From Ariolimax columbianus (lineage: Eukaryota; Mollusca; Gastropoda; Stylommatophora; Arionidae): 64,000 bases of DNA. The stretch is from positions 35,488,953 through 35,552,952 of the forward strand of contig JAVGWX010000007.1 of the NCBI GenBank assembly GCA_036924085.1, read 5' to 3'. Numbering within the stretch: position 1 is the first letter of the stretch; every line of letters begins with the position of its first letter. This document shows positions 39,701 to 42,543 of this stretch, piece by piece. Made by a program: the position numbers and the translations under genes. Under the pieces are notes generated by a model. That model had not been told where the DNA came from and searched no databases. It was given only the letters and a program-made list of their open reading frames with translations.

Positions 39701-42543
39701 CGCAATCAAGATTGTTCTTGGATACTTCAGAATAACAGTAATCCACATATTAAAAATATCTGCAAGAAAATATTTTTTTGTAGCAGTCAAATAGAGTTGA
39801 TGTGTCACTGAGTTACAGGTCTCCATTCACTCCACATAGTCGACCACATTTTGGCAGCAATCTGAATAAGTTCTGGGTCTCAGTCAGTCAGTAGTGGTGT
39901 TGGAATTTGGTACTGAAACCCATTCGTTATCATGATCTCTGGAATTTTCTTTAGAATTATTGCATCTTCGTGGAATTTTCTTTAGAATTATTGCATCTTC
40001 GTTTTTCTGTTGATGGTGCAGTCAAACATTTGTGCCTTCGCTGCTGCTCCGCATCTTGATCCCGAAAATATTTTCAGTAAAATAGTTCATTGTATGTTTT
40101 AGGTAACATATCATAATTATTAGAATTGTGTAGGTTTGAAGATGGTCTTAATGTATGGAGTAAAATATATCTTTTTTAGGATGAAGCTCTATTTGGTTAT
40201 CAGATTCTAGCATTATCACATATGTCCTTAGTATGAAACAATGAATTAGAAACCATTTACAGATTATTAAATGTTATGTTAACTGACTGTTTCGTAGGGT
40301 ACATTTAATATATGTTTTTATTTTAAAAAACAGCAGTGTACTTTTTGGCCTGTTTACATTGTTGAATTTTTCATCAGGCTGAGAAACATCTGGATCAATT
40401 GAGAGACATTATGAAAAAGTGGGATTCAGTGGATAGAATGAGACAAGAGTTGCGTCACTGGCTTCACAGCAAACAAGAAGAGTTGTCTGACATAGAAAAC
40501 CAGCCTTCTAAGTTTCATTCAGAGGCTTCTGAGTTAGATATAGAGCGGCTGAAGGTAAGCGGCATTAATATTTGTCAGACTAGTATACAACAGGAAATGA
40601 ACATTAAGTGAGCGGCATGAAGAAATGGTGTCAGTTTAATTGAAATAGCAATTTCTGTACTGATATACTAACATTGATGATTCAATCAAAGCCTGTCACT
40701 TCTCTCAGTGCATAGACCATTGACAACATCTCCAGCATACATGGTCCTGGAATGCTCTTTCTGTCTTTTTCCAAGTGTAATCATTTAATCTTAGTACCTT
40801 CTCACATTCTCTTCTCCGTGTATTTTTGTTATTTCTAACATTCCATGTCACTATATTGGTTTTCTTCTTGGTATTCAGAAGATCGGTCAGCCATGGAGCT
40901 TCCCTGCAGCTTTCACTTCACTGCGTCTTTCTTCTCGTTTCTAAAATCCTTTTATTTCCAAGAACCATTTGCTTTTGTTCTGATGTTCATTGTTTTCATA
41001 ATTTGGGTGGTCAGCCCTAACCTCACATATTATACTCTAGGTGAGCTATCCGTGTTTAGCCTATTCTCTGCCCATGACCTATCCAGCTTAGGTGACCCTT
41101 CTGGAAGCTTTCACTGGCTTAACTACAGGGATCATTGAGACATCAAGGCTCCCTCACCATTTCAAGGTAACGCACTTGAGGGAGAACATTTATGATTACA
41201 AGTTTATATTGAAACAGAGATATTAATTGCATTGTATTTATTATTTTATGCTATTTTTTATGTAGGTTATGACAACAAATATTATTGATGTAGATGTAGG
41301 TTTTAAAATACCTTTGTTCGGTGACATTTTTGTACCTTATACCGAGTAGTACCTTTGTGTCTTAGTTTGTTTGGTGACATATGTTCTTTCTTTTTTTTCT
41401 TCTTACCCGTACTGCGTTCTAACCCCCGACCCCGTCCAGTCCCTGTCCTGCCCCCTCCACTCCCCAAATATTCACTGAAACACCTGCTTCCTGGATATGT
41501 TCACCATGTAACTAGAATCTTTTGATGGTTTTTTTTATGTCTAAGCATCCTATATAACTTAAATGAAAGATGGTTGAAGGCCACCATAATACTTTTAAAA
41601 CAATTCTTCATTTTCTAGATGTTTCGGGATGAAGTTAGAGCAAGAGCACCTGCTATAGAAGAGTTGCAGAGCCACTACAGATCTATTACACAGCATAGTC
41701 CATCATCTGTAGATCCAGTTGTTAGAGCAATCCAGGTAAGAGGTGGCAAAAAATTACAGAATTACCATGGGTTAACTGGTTGTAATTACCAATGTTCCTG
41801 AACAATTAGTTGTCTAGGATCATCTTAGAAAAGCAGCGATCAACATGCCTTCTCTCTGTCCATTGCTCAAATATTCTACTTGGATATGTTAACCGCACAT
41901 ATGTTAACCGCACATATGTTAACCGCACATATGTTAACCGCACATATGTTAACTGCACATATGTTAACCGCACATATGTTAACCGCACATATGTTAACCG
42001 CACATATGTTAACCGCACATATGTTAACCGCACATAGGTTAACCGCACATATGTTAACCGCACATATGTTAACCGCACATAGGTTAACCGCACATATGTT
42101 AACTGCACATAGGTTAACCGCACATATGTTAACCGCACATAGGTTGACAGCTCTTTGCTTTAAAAACCAGTTTAAATAATCTTCAGTACCAACACTTGCA
42201 AAAATTCAAGTAGAAAAAATATCATATTCATTTTTGAGACTTAGTGTAGCATCCTCTTGATGGGCGCTCATTACATGTTACCTTTATAGTCATTCTTTAT
42301 AGTTTCATATTACCCAGTTGTGATGTAACATTGACTTTGATTTTGTTCTCGAAGGATGACTGGGAAGAGCTTCTGGGACAGATTGACATTCTAATCCATG
42401 ATCGTGAAGATGCTAGGACCAGGGCTCGGGACTTGCAGTCACATCATGACACCATGGATGGATACCTGGAGATCTACGCAGAGGAACTAGACAGAATTGA
42501 CAGAGCAGATAATCAGGTCCTGAATAAGAGTCTTCGAATGCAG
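2488..42543 (+). CDS. Giant spectrin-repeat protein, nesprin (SYNE)-type, internal part, 18 exons
   Basis: Span of the host gene; the coding parts are the 18 exons listed separately. Joined, they give 1080 codons with no stop, and every intron is phase 0. The product is a chain of about ten three-helix spectrin repeats (lengths about 106, 109, 102, 109, 106, 109, 107, 113, 117 and 102). The pattern in each is a helix A with a conserved W (such as [30 protein letters not shown]), a helix B, and a helix C that straddles an intron. No actin-binding, KASH, EF-hand or GAS2 domain is in the window, so the call as nesprin rather than spectraplakin or dystrophin rests on the style of the repeats and the all-phase-0 exon plan. 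Family knowledge: nesprins are outer-nuclear-membrane scaffolds of the LINC complex. Both gene ends lie outside the window. Confidence 0.65.
2820..4012 (+). mobile_element. Degenerate LINE, RT to C-terminus
   Basis: A decayed non-LTR element. Around 2935-3300 the frame-shifted sequence still reads as RT (DFKSAFDSV, then [10 protein letters not shown] near 3240). The frame at 3401-3895 matches the usual RT thumb and C-terminal part ([19 protein letters not shown], then [20 protein letters not shown]). It ends in a short ATT run (4000-4010), the kind of tail several LINEs here have. Several stops and frameshifts make it inactive. Confidence 0.8.
4013..4690. other. AT-rich stretch, possible piggyBac-like end at its left
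   Basis: It begins CTAACCCTTTGAATCCG followed by a short ATATATCGGGG motif, which resembles the terminal repeat style of piggyBac-like elements, but no TTAA-flanked partner end is found. A 77-codon open frame at 4289-4522 ([11 protein letters not shown]..., [14 protein letters not shown]) is not one I recognise; it could be a relic of a transposon protein. Confidence 0.3.
4694..5018. mobile_element. MITE-like element with inverted arms of about 95 bp
   Basis: The left arm (about 4700-4800, containing GGCCTTCATCAGGAACAAAG) and the reverse complement of the right arm (about 4918-5012, reading GACATTCATCAGATACAAAG) align over roughly 95 bases with moderate divergence. There is a unique centre of about 115 bp. 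A related sequence with GGCCTTCATCAGGGACAA occurs at 54380-54410. No coding capacity; a non-autonomous DNA element is the likely explanation. Confidence 0.6.
5411..6024 (+). repeat. 68-bp minisatellite carrying the exon-2 splice acceptor, 9 copies
   Basis: Nearly perfect tandem units of 68 bp, one of 72 bp through a 4-bp insertion at about 5664. Each contains a pyrimidine/G-rich tract ending ttgttgttcag and then gataccaccagtaatctgg, the start of exon 2. The intron/exon junctions fall at 5456, 5524, 5592, 5660, 5732, 5800, 5868, 5936 and 6004. Copies are almost identical, so the expansion is recent. The last copy runs into the real exon. Confidence 0.95.
6004..6168 (+). CDS. Spectrin-repeat gene exon 2 (helix C end + helix A)
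   Basis: 55 codons, phase 0. It starts [10 protein letters not shown] and holds the helix-A signature [14 protein letters not shown]; the donor is gat|gtgagt. Its acceptor is the ninth and last copy of a 68-bp tandem repeat that also contains the first 21 nt of the exon (see 5411-6024). Only this last acceptor leads into the spectrin frame. Use of an earlier one soon meets a stop. Confidence 0.9.
6169..6729. other. Intron sequence, nothing recognised
   Basis: AT-rich intron after exon 2. No repeat, exon or transposon signature could be seen on either strand. Confidence 0.6.
6730..7080 (-). mobile_element. Degenerate LINE reverse-transcriptase fragment
   Basis: The minus strand reads [17 protein letters not shown] and VKWLKRIF, a worn version of the RT motif GxSPGxDxITAE followed by the fingers region. 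Frameshifts and stops are present. No ends can be set precisely. Confidence 0.55.
7202..7849 (+). mobile_element. Non-autonomous retroelement, 648 bp, with 10-bp target duplication
   Basis: The direct repeat taatcacctt lies at 7192-7201 and 7850-7859. The insert contains a 5' part with aagatggctgcgcc (7212-7225) and ends in an ATT microsatellite tail (7839-7850). The 5' motif and the tail are typical of a retroelement. The two short open frames inside (7580-7840) overlap on opposite strands and match nothing I know, so I see no protein. The tail resembles that of the LINE relic ending at 4012. Confidence 0.6.
8108..8272 (+). CDS. Spectrin-repeat gene exon 3 (helix B/C)
   Basis: 55 codons, phase 0, acceptor acattacag, donor cag|gtcagt. 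It encodes [13 protein letters not shown] with LESCEKTL, then [11 protein letters not shown]. It joins exon 2 directly (ITEVD then EIQG) to complete a repeat of normal length, so no exon is missing between them. A copy of interspersed repeat family R begins only about ten bases beyond the donor. Confidence 0.9.
8283..8640 (+). repeat. Interspersed repeat family R, copy 1
   Basis: About 360 bp. It shares, in the same order, a GTT-rich head, a gccctgaaaagggc segment, a gctgatgaaggtggacc segment, a tactatggggatcac segment and a terminal part with repeated CTGACC motifs with the copies at 27890-28262, 48765-49075 and 53480-53900. No coding potential is conserved, so it is a non-autonomous element. 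It starts about ten bases after the exon-3 donor. Confidence 0.8.
8641..9229. other. Intron sequence, nothing recognised
   Basis: AT-rich, no open frame of note and no similarity seen to other parts of the window. Confidence 0.6.
9230..9560 (-). repeat. Interspersed repeat, partial, shared with 10640-10780
   Basis: The reverse complement of 9350-9450 (ctgcggatctactttg..., gtgtttgagtctattaagat) matches the + strand at about 10650-10760. It is therefore an inverted, diverged copy of the distal part of the SINE-L family described at 10404. Confidence 0.6.
9640..9745. repeat. Compound microsatellite (GA)n-(GT)n-(TA)n
   Basis: Simple repeats: a GA/GGGA run, then GT, then 12-13 TA dinucleotides. 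It lies within 50 bp of the exon-4 acceptor. No other function seen. Confidence 0.95.
9787..9948 (+). CDS. Spectrin-repeat gene exon 4 (helix C end + helix A)
   Basis: 54 codons, phase 0, acceptor tttctag, donor aag|gtagca. It starts VKRSLEGAL and carries the helix-A motif [11 protein letters not shown], ending NMERYK. A GA/TA microsatellite at 9640-9745 lies about 40 bp upstream of the acceptor, so its length may affect the polypyrimidine-tract spacing (inference). Confidence 0.92.
10051..10306 (+). mobile_element. 5'-truncated LINE 3' end with 17-bp target-site duplication
   Basis: The direct repeat atattgacacttgtaca is at 10034-10050 and 10307-10323. Between them are 256 bp that encode the C-terminus of a LINE protein with a CCHC-like knuckle ([19 protein letters not shown], then [18 protein letters not shown]), a short 3' UTR and the tail cagcgtacgaagaagaag. 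A clear, young, 5'-truncated target-primed insertion. Its tail sequence is shared with the rRNA-containing insertion at 35722-39314. Confidence 0.92.
10404..10800 (+). mobile_element. tRNA-derived SINE, family L, copy 1
   Basis: The head (10404-10470) has a worn tRNA-like promoter (gaggtaaggtgtctgc as A box). The body carries gatcttttggctaaaa, gggagatcggactcctgtg and tcgagcacgttaaaaat. The copies at 44030-44290 (+) and 54760-55010 (-) share the same order. In the last of these the B box is clean (gtgttcgaatcac). Non-coding; RNA polymerase III transcription is expected from the family type. Confidence 0.75.
10801..11354. other. Intron sequence, nothing recognised
   Basis: AT-rich intron upstream of exon 5 with no identifiable element. 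Confidence 0.55.
11355..11495 (+). CDS. Spectrin-repeat gene exon 5 (helix B/C)
   Basis: 47 codons, phase 0, ending KNSK before gtagtt. With the acceptor ttag at 11351-11354 the exon begins [10 protein letters not shown], which fits the pattern after MERYK. A second AG at 11362-11363 would start the exon at 11364 and drop exactly three codons (VLQ) in frame. I prefer the first because it keeps helix B at its usual length. The core is [11 protein letters not shown] and [10 protein letters not shown]. Confidence 0.88.
11850..12030 (+). repeat. SINE-like family S fragment
   Basis: It contains ttggaccgaaaggtg, atatcgcagtcaa and cacaacgcattccgttctc, the middle part of family S (full copy at 20366). 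It then passes into acagactctgcagagtc, also seen at 23228-23260. Truncated at both ends. Confidence 0.7.
12056..12715. repeat. Diverged interspersed element shared (inverted) with 32040-32440
   Basis: The stretch around 12470-12540 (gattttcataaattttcaac..., ctaacaaacacacaac) matches the reverse complement of about 32145-32215. Both are AT-rich, carry aactaac/gttagtt blocks and have no coding frame. The palindrome actaggcctagt occurs at 12437-12448 and in part near 12073. A non-autonomous DNA element is possible; no ends are defined. Confidence 0.45.
12716..12775 (+). repeat. SINE-like family S, 3' end only
   Basis: Contains gccctgttcagggcttgg, gggagttgagaac and a short gaagaagaaga tail. It is the last about 60 bp of family S, severely 5' truncated. 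Confidence 0.75.
13112..13276 (+). CDS. Spectrin-repeat gene exon 6 (helix C end + helix A)
   Basis: 55 codons, phase 0, acceptor ttgttttag, donor agg|gtaagc. It begins [10 protein letters not shown] and holds the helix-A motif [17 protein letters not shown] 45-bp minisatellite of about 24 copies starts only about 60 bp downstream of the donor. Confidence 0.92.
13336..14427. repeat. 45-bp minisatellite, about 24 copies
   Basis: Highly uniform units of 45 bp. The main variation is C/T at one site (ctcatctgtt versus ctcatttgtt), plus one unit with tgatc near 13610. Because 45 is divisible by three, one minus-strand frame stays open for 382 codons (a 15-residue period, [15 protein letters not shown]); this is a by-product, not a gene. 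Each unit also contains catctcttctcctag, an acceptor-like pyrimidine-AG. Decayed relatives continue to about 14690. Confidence 0.97.
14428..14811. repeat. Decayed margin of the 45-bp minisatellite, then plain intron
   Basis: Imperfect units with aatctcatctgttcatttta spacing persist to about 14690, showing the older edge of the array. The remainder to 14811 is AT-rich without features. Confidence 0.75.
14812..15225 (+). mobile_element. Degenerate LINE C-terminal fragment
   Basis: Broken frames read YGAETW..., [20 protein letters not shown], then [14 protein letters not shown] and [10 protein letters not shown]. This is the end of an RT and the C-terminal basic segment of a LINE. The minus-strand copy near 40690-40840 preserves the same terminal segment ([21 protein letters not shown]). 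Confidence 0.75.
15430..15790 (-). mobile_element. tRNA-derived SINE, minus strand
   Basis: On the minus strand from 15790 the head reads ttaagacactcgcctctcac and then gatcgaatcccgcaag as a B box. The body (15470-15700) is shared with 56690-56950, and a short end block (gcttgcgatgggcaact type) recurs at 26680, 56610 and 15440. Non-coding. Confidence 0.65.
15800..16085 (+). mobile_element. 5'-truncated LINE 3' end
   Basis: The open frame to 16070 reads [20 protein letters not shown] and then [15 protein letters not shown], the C-terminal zinc-knuckle-like region of a LINE. It is followed by a stop and an (ACA)n tail. It ends 67 bp before the exon-7 acceptor. No clear target duplication seen. 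Confidence 0.75.
16153..16479 (+). CDS. Spectrin-repeat gene exon 7 (fused, whole repeat)
   Basis: 109 codons, phase 0, acceptor gtttgcag, donor gag|gtaaga. It covers helix B, all of helix C ([19 protein letters not shown]) and the next helix A ([13 protein letters not shown]) in one exon. Elsewhere in the gene the same stretch is usually split in two by an intron in helix C. Intron loss here, or gain in the others, is the likely reason (inference). Confidence 0.93.
16480..18139. other. Intron sequence, nothing recognised
   Basis: 1.66 kb of AT-rich intron after exon 7. A 140-codon open frame at 17389-17811 is rich in hydrophobic and aromatic residues, as expected from translating T-rich DNA, and has no motif; I do not call it. 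Confidence 0.5.
18140..18322 (+). repeat. SINE-like family S, 5'-truncated copy
   Basis: Contains gccgaagacggatgtgtcg, ccgaaaggtgcaaatatcg, gccctgttaagggc and ends gagaacgaaagaagaagaa. Body and tail as in the full copy at 20366-20721. Confidence 0.8.
18597..18749 (+). CDS. Spectrin-repeat gene exon 8 (helix B/C)
   Basis: 51 codons, phase 0, acceptor ttcttacag, donor aag|gtttgt. The peptide is [16 protein letters not shown] at the start and [13 protein letters not shown] at the end, matching the length and ending of exons 1 and 11 (51 codons, ...AK). Confidence 0.9.
19132..19296 (+). CDS. Spectrin-repeat gene exon 9 (helix C end + helix A)
   Basis: 55 codons, phase 0, acceptor attatag, donor aag|gtgaga. 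It starts [16 protein letters not shown] and has the helix-A motif [13 protein letters not shown]. The intron before it is only 382 bp, the shortest in the window and free of recognisable repeats. Confidence 0.92.
19919..20172 (+). mobile_element. tRNA-derived SINE with 13-bp target-site duplication
   Basis: Flanked by aagtcctgagtta at 19906-19918 and 20173-20185. The head has an A box (ggcctagtggttaagtgg) and a B box (gctgggttcgatcccc). The body follows, and then a tail of A-rich sequence. Both promoter boxes match the RNA polymerase III consensus, so this is a structurally complete, young copy of 254 bp. Confidence 0.92.
20366..20721 (+). mobile_element. SINE-like family S, full-length copy with 10-bp target duplication
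   Basis: 356 bp between agatgttctt at 20356-20365 and 20722-20731. The head contains gagctgcagtggttagcgac and the middle ggatcctgg-like and ctggctaaggagaaggg blocks. The 3' part is shared by at least six other copies in the window, and the tail is gaacgaacgaagaagaag. No open frame is conserved. Pol III boxes are not clean, so the origin of the head is uncertain. Confidence 0.85.
21217..21543 (+). CDS. Spectrin-repeat gene exon 10 (fused, whole repeat)
   Basis: 109 codons, phase 0, acceptor taattcag, donor aaa|gtaagt. It begins [13 protein letters not shown], has the helix-C core [13 protein letters not shown], then [16 protein letters not shown] and ENSLK. It is the second exon to hold both halves of a repeat and has the same length, 327 nt, as exon 7. 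Confidence 0.94.
21900..22988 (+). mobile_element. LINE fragment nested in the CR1-like relic
   Basis: Flanked by caatggaaaga at 21889-21899 and 22989-22999, an 11-bp duplication of the older element. It has frames from RT palm ([17 protein letters not shown] at about 21917-21968) to the C-terminus, ending in short ggatgacctgacctgacct repeats. 5' truncated, with at least one frameshift between 22150 and 22239. Confidence 0.88.
22239..22841 (+). pseudogene. LINE RT C-terminal half, 200 codons
   Basis: An open stretch of the nested LINE. It reads [11 protein letters not shown], then [57 protein letters not shown] and a basic end [12 protein letters not shown]. These are the RT thumb and the usual LINE C-terminal region. 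The catalytic YADD area is just upstream in another frame ([10 protein letters not shown], shifted), so no working enzyme is encoded. Confidence 0.85.
23370..23522 (+). CDS. Spectrin-repeat gene exon 11 (helix B/C)
   Basis: 51 codons, phase 0, acceptor ccctgcag, donor aaa|gtatgt. The peptide begins [16 protein letters not shown] and ends [13 protein letters not shown]. It follows exon 10 (QLDKFK) as exon 5 follows exon 4 (MERYK). Confidence 0.92.
23700..24185 (+). mobile_element. Degenerate LINE C-terminal fragment
   Basis: Frame-broken pieces still read [16 protein letters not shown], and further on a worn histidine/arginine end ([13 protein letters not shown]). Same general region of a LINE as the copy at 22239 but much older. 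Confidence 0.6.
24311..24478 (+). CDS. Spectrin-repeat gene exon 12 (helix C end + helix A), with repeated donors
   Basis: 56 codons to the first donor (aga|gtaagt at 24479), phase 0, acceptor catttcag. It begins [13 protein letters not shown] and has [12 protein letters not shown]. The 3' end of the exon plus the donor is the founder of a tandem array. Five further donors in the same phase follow (24521, 24563, 24605, 24650, 24692), each adding about 14 codons, before an in-frame TAG at 24761-24763. The first donor gives a repeat of normal length, so I take 24478 as the main end. Confidence 0.85.
24447..24952 (+). repeat. 42-bp minisatellite carrying the exon-12 splice donor
   Basis: Units of about 42 bp, each with gagctgaccagtagacag and agcataga followed by gtaagtat. 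The founder unit is the last 33 nt of exon 12 plus its donor. gtaagt or gtgagt donors fall at 24479, 24521, 24563, 24605, 24650, 24692, 24765, 24807, 24849 and 24953. The first six are in the same phase, encoding [18 protein letters not shown] 14-residue units. A deletion near 24731 then breaks the frame. More diverged than the acceptor array at 5411. Confidence 0.93.
24953..25520. repeat. 45-bp continuation of the donor array, with higher-order variants
   Basis: From 24953 the spacer changes to gtctgcacttggtagtgag, giving 45-bp units with gtaagt at 24953, 24998, 25043 and on to 25313. From about 25335 the array turns into longer mixed units (gcatgatagacagatg blocks) up to 25520. Long frames in both directions here are by-products of the repeat period. 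Confidence 0.92.
25691..25940 (+). mobile_element. tRNA-derived SINE
   Basis: The head has an A box (tttagcttagtggcagagg) and a B box (agggtttcgaaccccac), separated by a longer than usual spacer. The body contains ggaggtccagtgtacac and a unit ending gggctaaattcctgttc. No clear target duplication found. Confidence 0.7.
25975..26210 (+). repeat. 42-43-bp minisatellite with a 12-bp palindrome, about 5.5 copies
   Basis: The unit contains tgtagataaatttatctg (palindrome gataaatttatc) and attttgttctag, an acceptor-like end. Decayed copies of the same unit reappear up to 27049, right up to the exon-13 acceptor. Confidence 0.93.
26211..27049. repeat. Decayed units of the same minisatellite around an inserted repeat
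   Basis: Worn copies with gataaatctgtctgatcc and ctgttcta blocks at 26211-26450 and 26880-27049. They are interrupted by a non-coding interspersed repeat at about 26455-26705 (ends gcttgcgatgagcaact, shared with 15440 and 56610). Confidence 0.7.
27050..27226 (+). CDS. Spectrin-repeat gene exon 13 (helix B/C)
   Basis: 59 codons, phase 0, acceptor aaacgtag, donor cag|gttagt. It begins [16 protein letters not shown] and ends [10 protein letters not shown]. The acceptor lies directly after a decayed minisatellite (25975-27049) whose units contain similar pyrimidine-AG segments. Confidence 0.9.
27290..27475 (-). mobile_element. tRNA-derived SINE, minus strand, diverged
   Basis: On the minus strand it begins ggctgcatggcctagcgg (A box) and has a worn B box (tgttcaattctcac), with a body containing ggagattgcccctccccg. 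Non-coding. Confidence 0.6.
27476..27889. other. Intron sequence, nothing recognised
   Basis: AT-rich sequence between two interspersed repeats; no signal seen. Confidence 0.55.
27890..28262 (+). repeat. Interspersed repeat family R, copy 2
   Basis: Begins with a GTT/GCT triplet run (27895-27932), then the shared blocks of the family (see 8283-8640), ending ctgaccggactagcatct. The triplet run is a CTG/CAG-type microsatellite. Confidence 0.85.
28590..28765 (-). repeat. SINE-like family S, minus strand, 5' truncated
   Basis: The plus strand begins with a CTT run (the tail) and reads gccctgaacagggctttgc, aatgcgttgtggc and ctgtcttcggcagagcag, the reverse complement of the family S 3' half. Confidence 0.85.
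28846..29640. repeat. Minisatellite of 43-49-bp units passing into 20-24-bp units, before exon 14
   Basis: About eight units contain gacaacaaggcatactggcc and then cagcaagacacacacac, varying in the CA run. From about 29290 they shorten to acagg(c/t)-acgagacacatac units. A 60-bp copy of the exon-14 3' end and donor lies at the start of the array (28861-28920). Long open frames on both strands here are repeat by-products. Confidence 0.93.
29677..29838 (+). CDS. Spectrin-repeat gene exon 14 (helix C end + helix A)
   Basis: 54 codons, phase 0, acceptor ttatgtag, donor cag|gtagtt. It has [18 protein letters not shown] and the helix-A motif [12 protein letters not shown]. About 60 bp spanning its 3' end, donor and the following intron occur a second time at 28861-28920, upstream of the exon, with only a few mismatches. 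Confidence 0.92.
29910..30931. mobile_element. TTAA-flanked MITE A, piggyBac-like, with an inserted LINE tail
   Basis: The ends are TTAACCATTTCCTGTCC at 29910 and the inverse GGAAATGATTAA at 30920-30931, so TTAA at both ends with a short imperfect inverted repeat. Without the insert at 30272-30622 and its duplication, it is about 660 bp. The internal sequence (cataagacacataatt..., gagaggaacattgg-like blocks) aligns with MITE B at 31454-35338. Confidence 0.7.
30272..30622 (-). mobile_element. 5'-truncated LINE 3' end inside MITE A, 12-bp duplication
   Basis: tatgtattgaat flanks it at 30260-30271 and 30623-30634. The minus strand reads [20 protein letters not shown] and then [11 protein letters not shown], with the tail aagaagaaagaagaag. 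This is a LINE C-terminus and 3' end inserted into the MITE. Confidence 0.85.
31050..31245 (-). mobile_element. CR1-like LINE 3' relic
   Basis: The minus strand reads [20 protein letters not shown] with small indels, followed by a worn INAFKN-LD end, the typical C-terminus of CR1-like elements. No ends defined. Confidence 0.7.
31977..32584. repeat. Inner element of MITE B, related to 12056-12715
   Basis: Sequence not shared with MITE A. An agactgca repeat on both sides (31969-31976 and about 35140-35147) may be its 8-bp target duplication. The stretch at 32145-32215 matches the repeat at 12470-12540 in inverted orientation. A 79-codon frame at 32193-32432 has no known motif. Confidence 0.45.
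32640..32740 (-). pseudogene. LINE C-terminal C2H2 zinc finger
   Basis: In a third frame the minus strand reads [21 protein letters not shown], a C2H2 finger with C-x2-C and H-x3-H spacing. In relatives it closes the ORF. Here it is separated from the RT by the stop at 32885 and a frame change. Confidence 0.8.
32885..33745 (-). pseudogene. LINE RT, catalytic FADD and C-terminal part
   Basis: It continues the RT in another frame: [12 protein letters not shown] (FADD catalytic box), [61 protein letters not shown] and [18 protein letters not shown]. It ends at a TAG at 32885. The overlap with the upstream frame of about 80 nt marks the frameshift. Confidence 0.9.
33664..35047 (-). pseudogene. 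LINE RT, N-terminal and palm part
   Basis: The open frame (which reads into flanking DNA up to 35196) has [17 protein letters not shown], the palm motif A region [16 protein letters not shown], motif [20 protein letters not shown] and a normal spacing between them. It would reverse-transcribe the element's RNA at the nicked target. The frame is lost near 33690 by a small indel; the YADD-like motif is in the next segment. Confidence 0.88.
35441..35614 (+). CDS. Spectrin-repeat gene exon 15 (helix B/C)
   Basis: 58 codons, phase 0, acceptor gatattgcag, donor cag|gtcagt. It starts [17 protein letters not shown] and ends [10 protein letters not shown]. The intron before it (5.6 kb) and the one after it (4.8 kb) are swollen by nested transposons and by the rRNA-containing insertion. 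Confidence 0.9.
35756..36335 (-). other. 3' part of the rRNA-headed insertion, non-rRNA
   Basis: Between the last 28S-like module and the (GAA)n tail. A minus-strand open frame (36009-36197) has [19 protein letters not shown], which I do not recognise. The end resembles the 3' UTR of the LINE at 10051-10306. This may be the part that the retrotransposition machinery recognises (inference). Confidence 0.5.
36336..37452 (-). pseudogene. Scrambled, repeated 18S and 28S rRNA modules
   Basis: After a 15-nt copy of the V4 start (agttggatctcaggc at 37437-37451) come several modules. 28S-like gctggatttagaccctcgg is at about 37320-37385. A second 18S aaggaattgacggaag...cttaa piece is at 37224-37286. 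Another 28S piece with ggaagacaggtcagt and gctatggtaatc is at 37055-37190. A third, at 36775-37015, continues into the 28S 3' end (acatttggttcacgtac, ggattacggccgaacgcc). A fourth 28S 3' end is at 36336-36477. Each copy has diverged separately. Confidence 0.8.
37453..38679 (-). rRNA. 18S rRNA, 5' two thirds (pseudogene copy)
   Basis: The minus strand begins tagttgatcctgccagtag, contains the universal gcggtaattccagctcc (near 38085), the V4 region with cgcaggcgggcgg, gtgaaattcttggatcgcc (near 37730) and gataccgtcgtagttc (near 37635), and runs to cctgcggcttaattt. There it breaks off where a normal 18S continues for some 650 nt more. The sequence looks well conserved up to the break. V4 style suggests a gastropod. 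The small open frames here are not genes. Confidence 0.93.
38680..39314 (-). other. 5' external transcribed spacer-like leader
   Basis: GC-rich sequence directly upstream of the 18S 5' end, with no conserved frame. The 210-codon open frame on the minus strand (38674-39303) is arginine- and serine-rich low-complexity translation and is not a gene. Position and composition fit the 5' ETS of the pre-rRNA. The transcription start is not recognisable. Confidence 0.65.
39327..40377. other. Intron sequence, nothing recognised
   Basis: AT-rich intron between the rRNA-containing insertion and exon 16. The only structure is a 31-bp direct duplication (ctggaattttctttagaatt..., about 39939-40001). Confidence 0.6.
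40378..40554 (+). CDS. Spectrin-repeat gene exon 16 (helix C end + helix A)
   Basis: 59 codons, phase 0, acceptor ttcatcag, donor aag|gtaagc. It contains [14 protein letters not shown] and the helix-A motif [16 protein letters not shown], ending DIERLK. Confidence 0.92.
40690..41190 (-). mobile_element. Degenerate LINE 3' part
   Basis: The minus strand at 40690-40840 reads [12 protein letters not shown] and YTWKKTERA, the same LINE C-terminal segment as at 15085-15160. The part up to 41190 is non-coding and possibly from the same element. Confidence 0.55.
41619..41735 (+). CDS. Spectrin-repeat gene exon 17 (short helix B/C)
   Basis: 39 codons, phase 0, acceptor ttttctag, donor cag|gtaaga. 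It begins [16 protein letters not shown] and ends VVRAIQ. It is the shortest exon. The helix-C half is mostly moved into the next exon, which is correspondingly long, so the intron position has slid within this repeat. Confidence 0.88.
41886..42146. repeat. 15-bp minisatellite, about 17 copies
   Basis: The unit is catatgttaaccgca, with cataggt and ttaactg variants. It holds two adjoining 6-bp palindromes, CATATG and GTTAAC. It lies about 150 bp after the exon-17 donor. The period is divisible by three, so frames stay open on both strands. Confidence 0.97.
42355..42543 (+). CDS. Spectrin-repeat gene exon 18 (helix C + helix A), last one recognised
   Basis: 63 codons, phase 0, acceptor tctcgaag, donor cag|gtaggt. 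It begins [13 protein letters not shown] and ends [11 protein letters not shown]. The W of helix C is near its start, as expected after the short exon 17. The intact donor shows the gene continues, but no next exon is recognisable in the remaining 21 kb. Confidence 0.9.

Noticed and set aside
41806..42179. Open frames with RLTYV or MLTAH repeats
   Set aside because: Translations of the 15-bp minisatellite.
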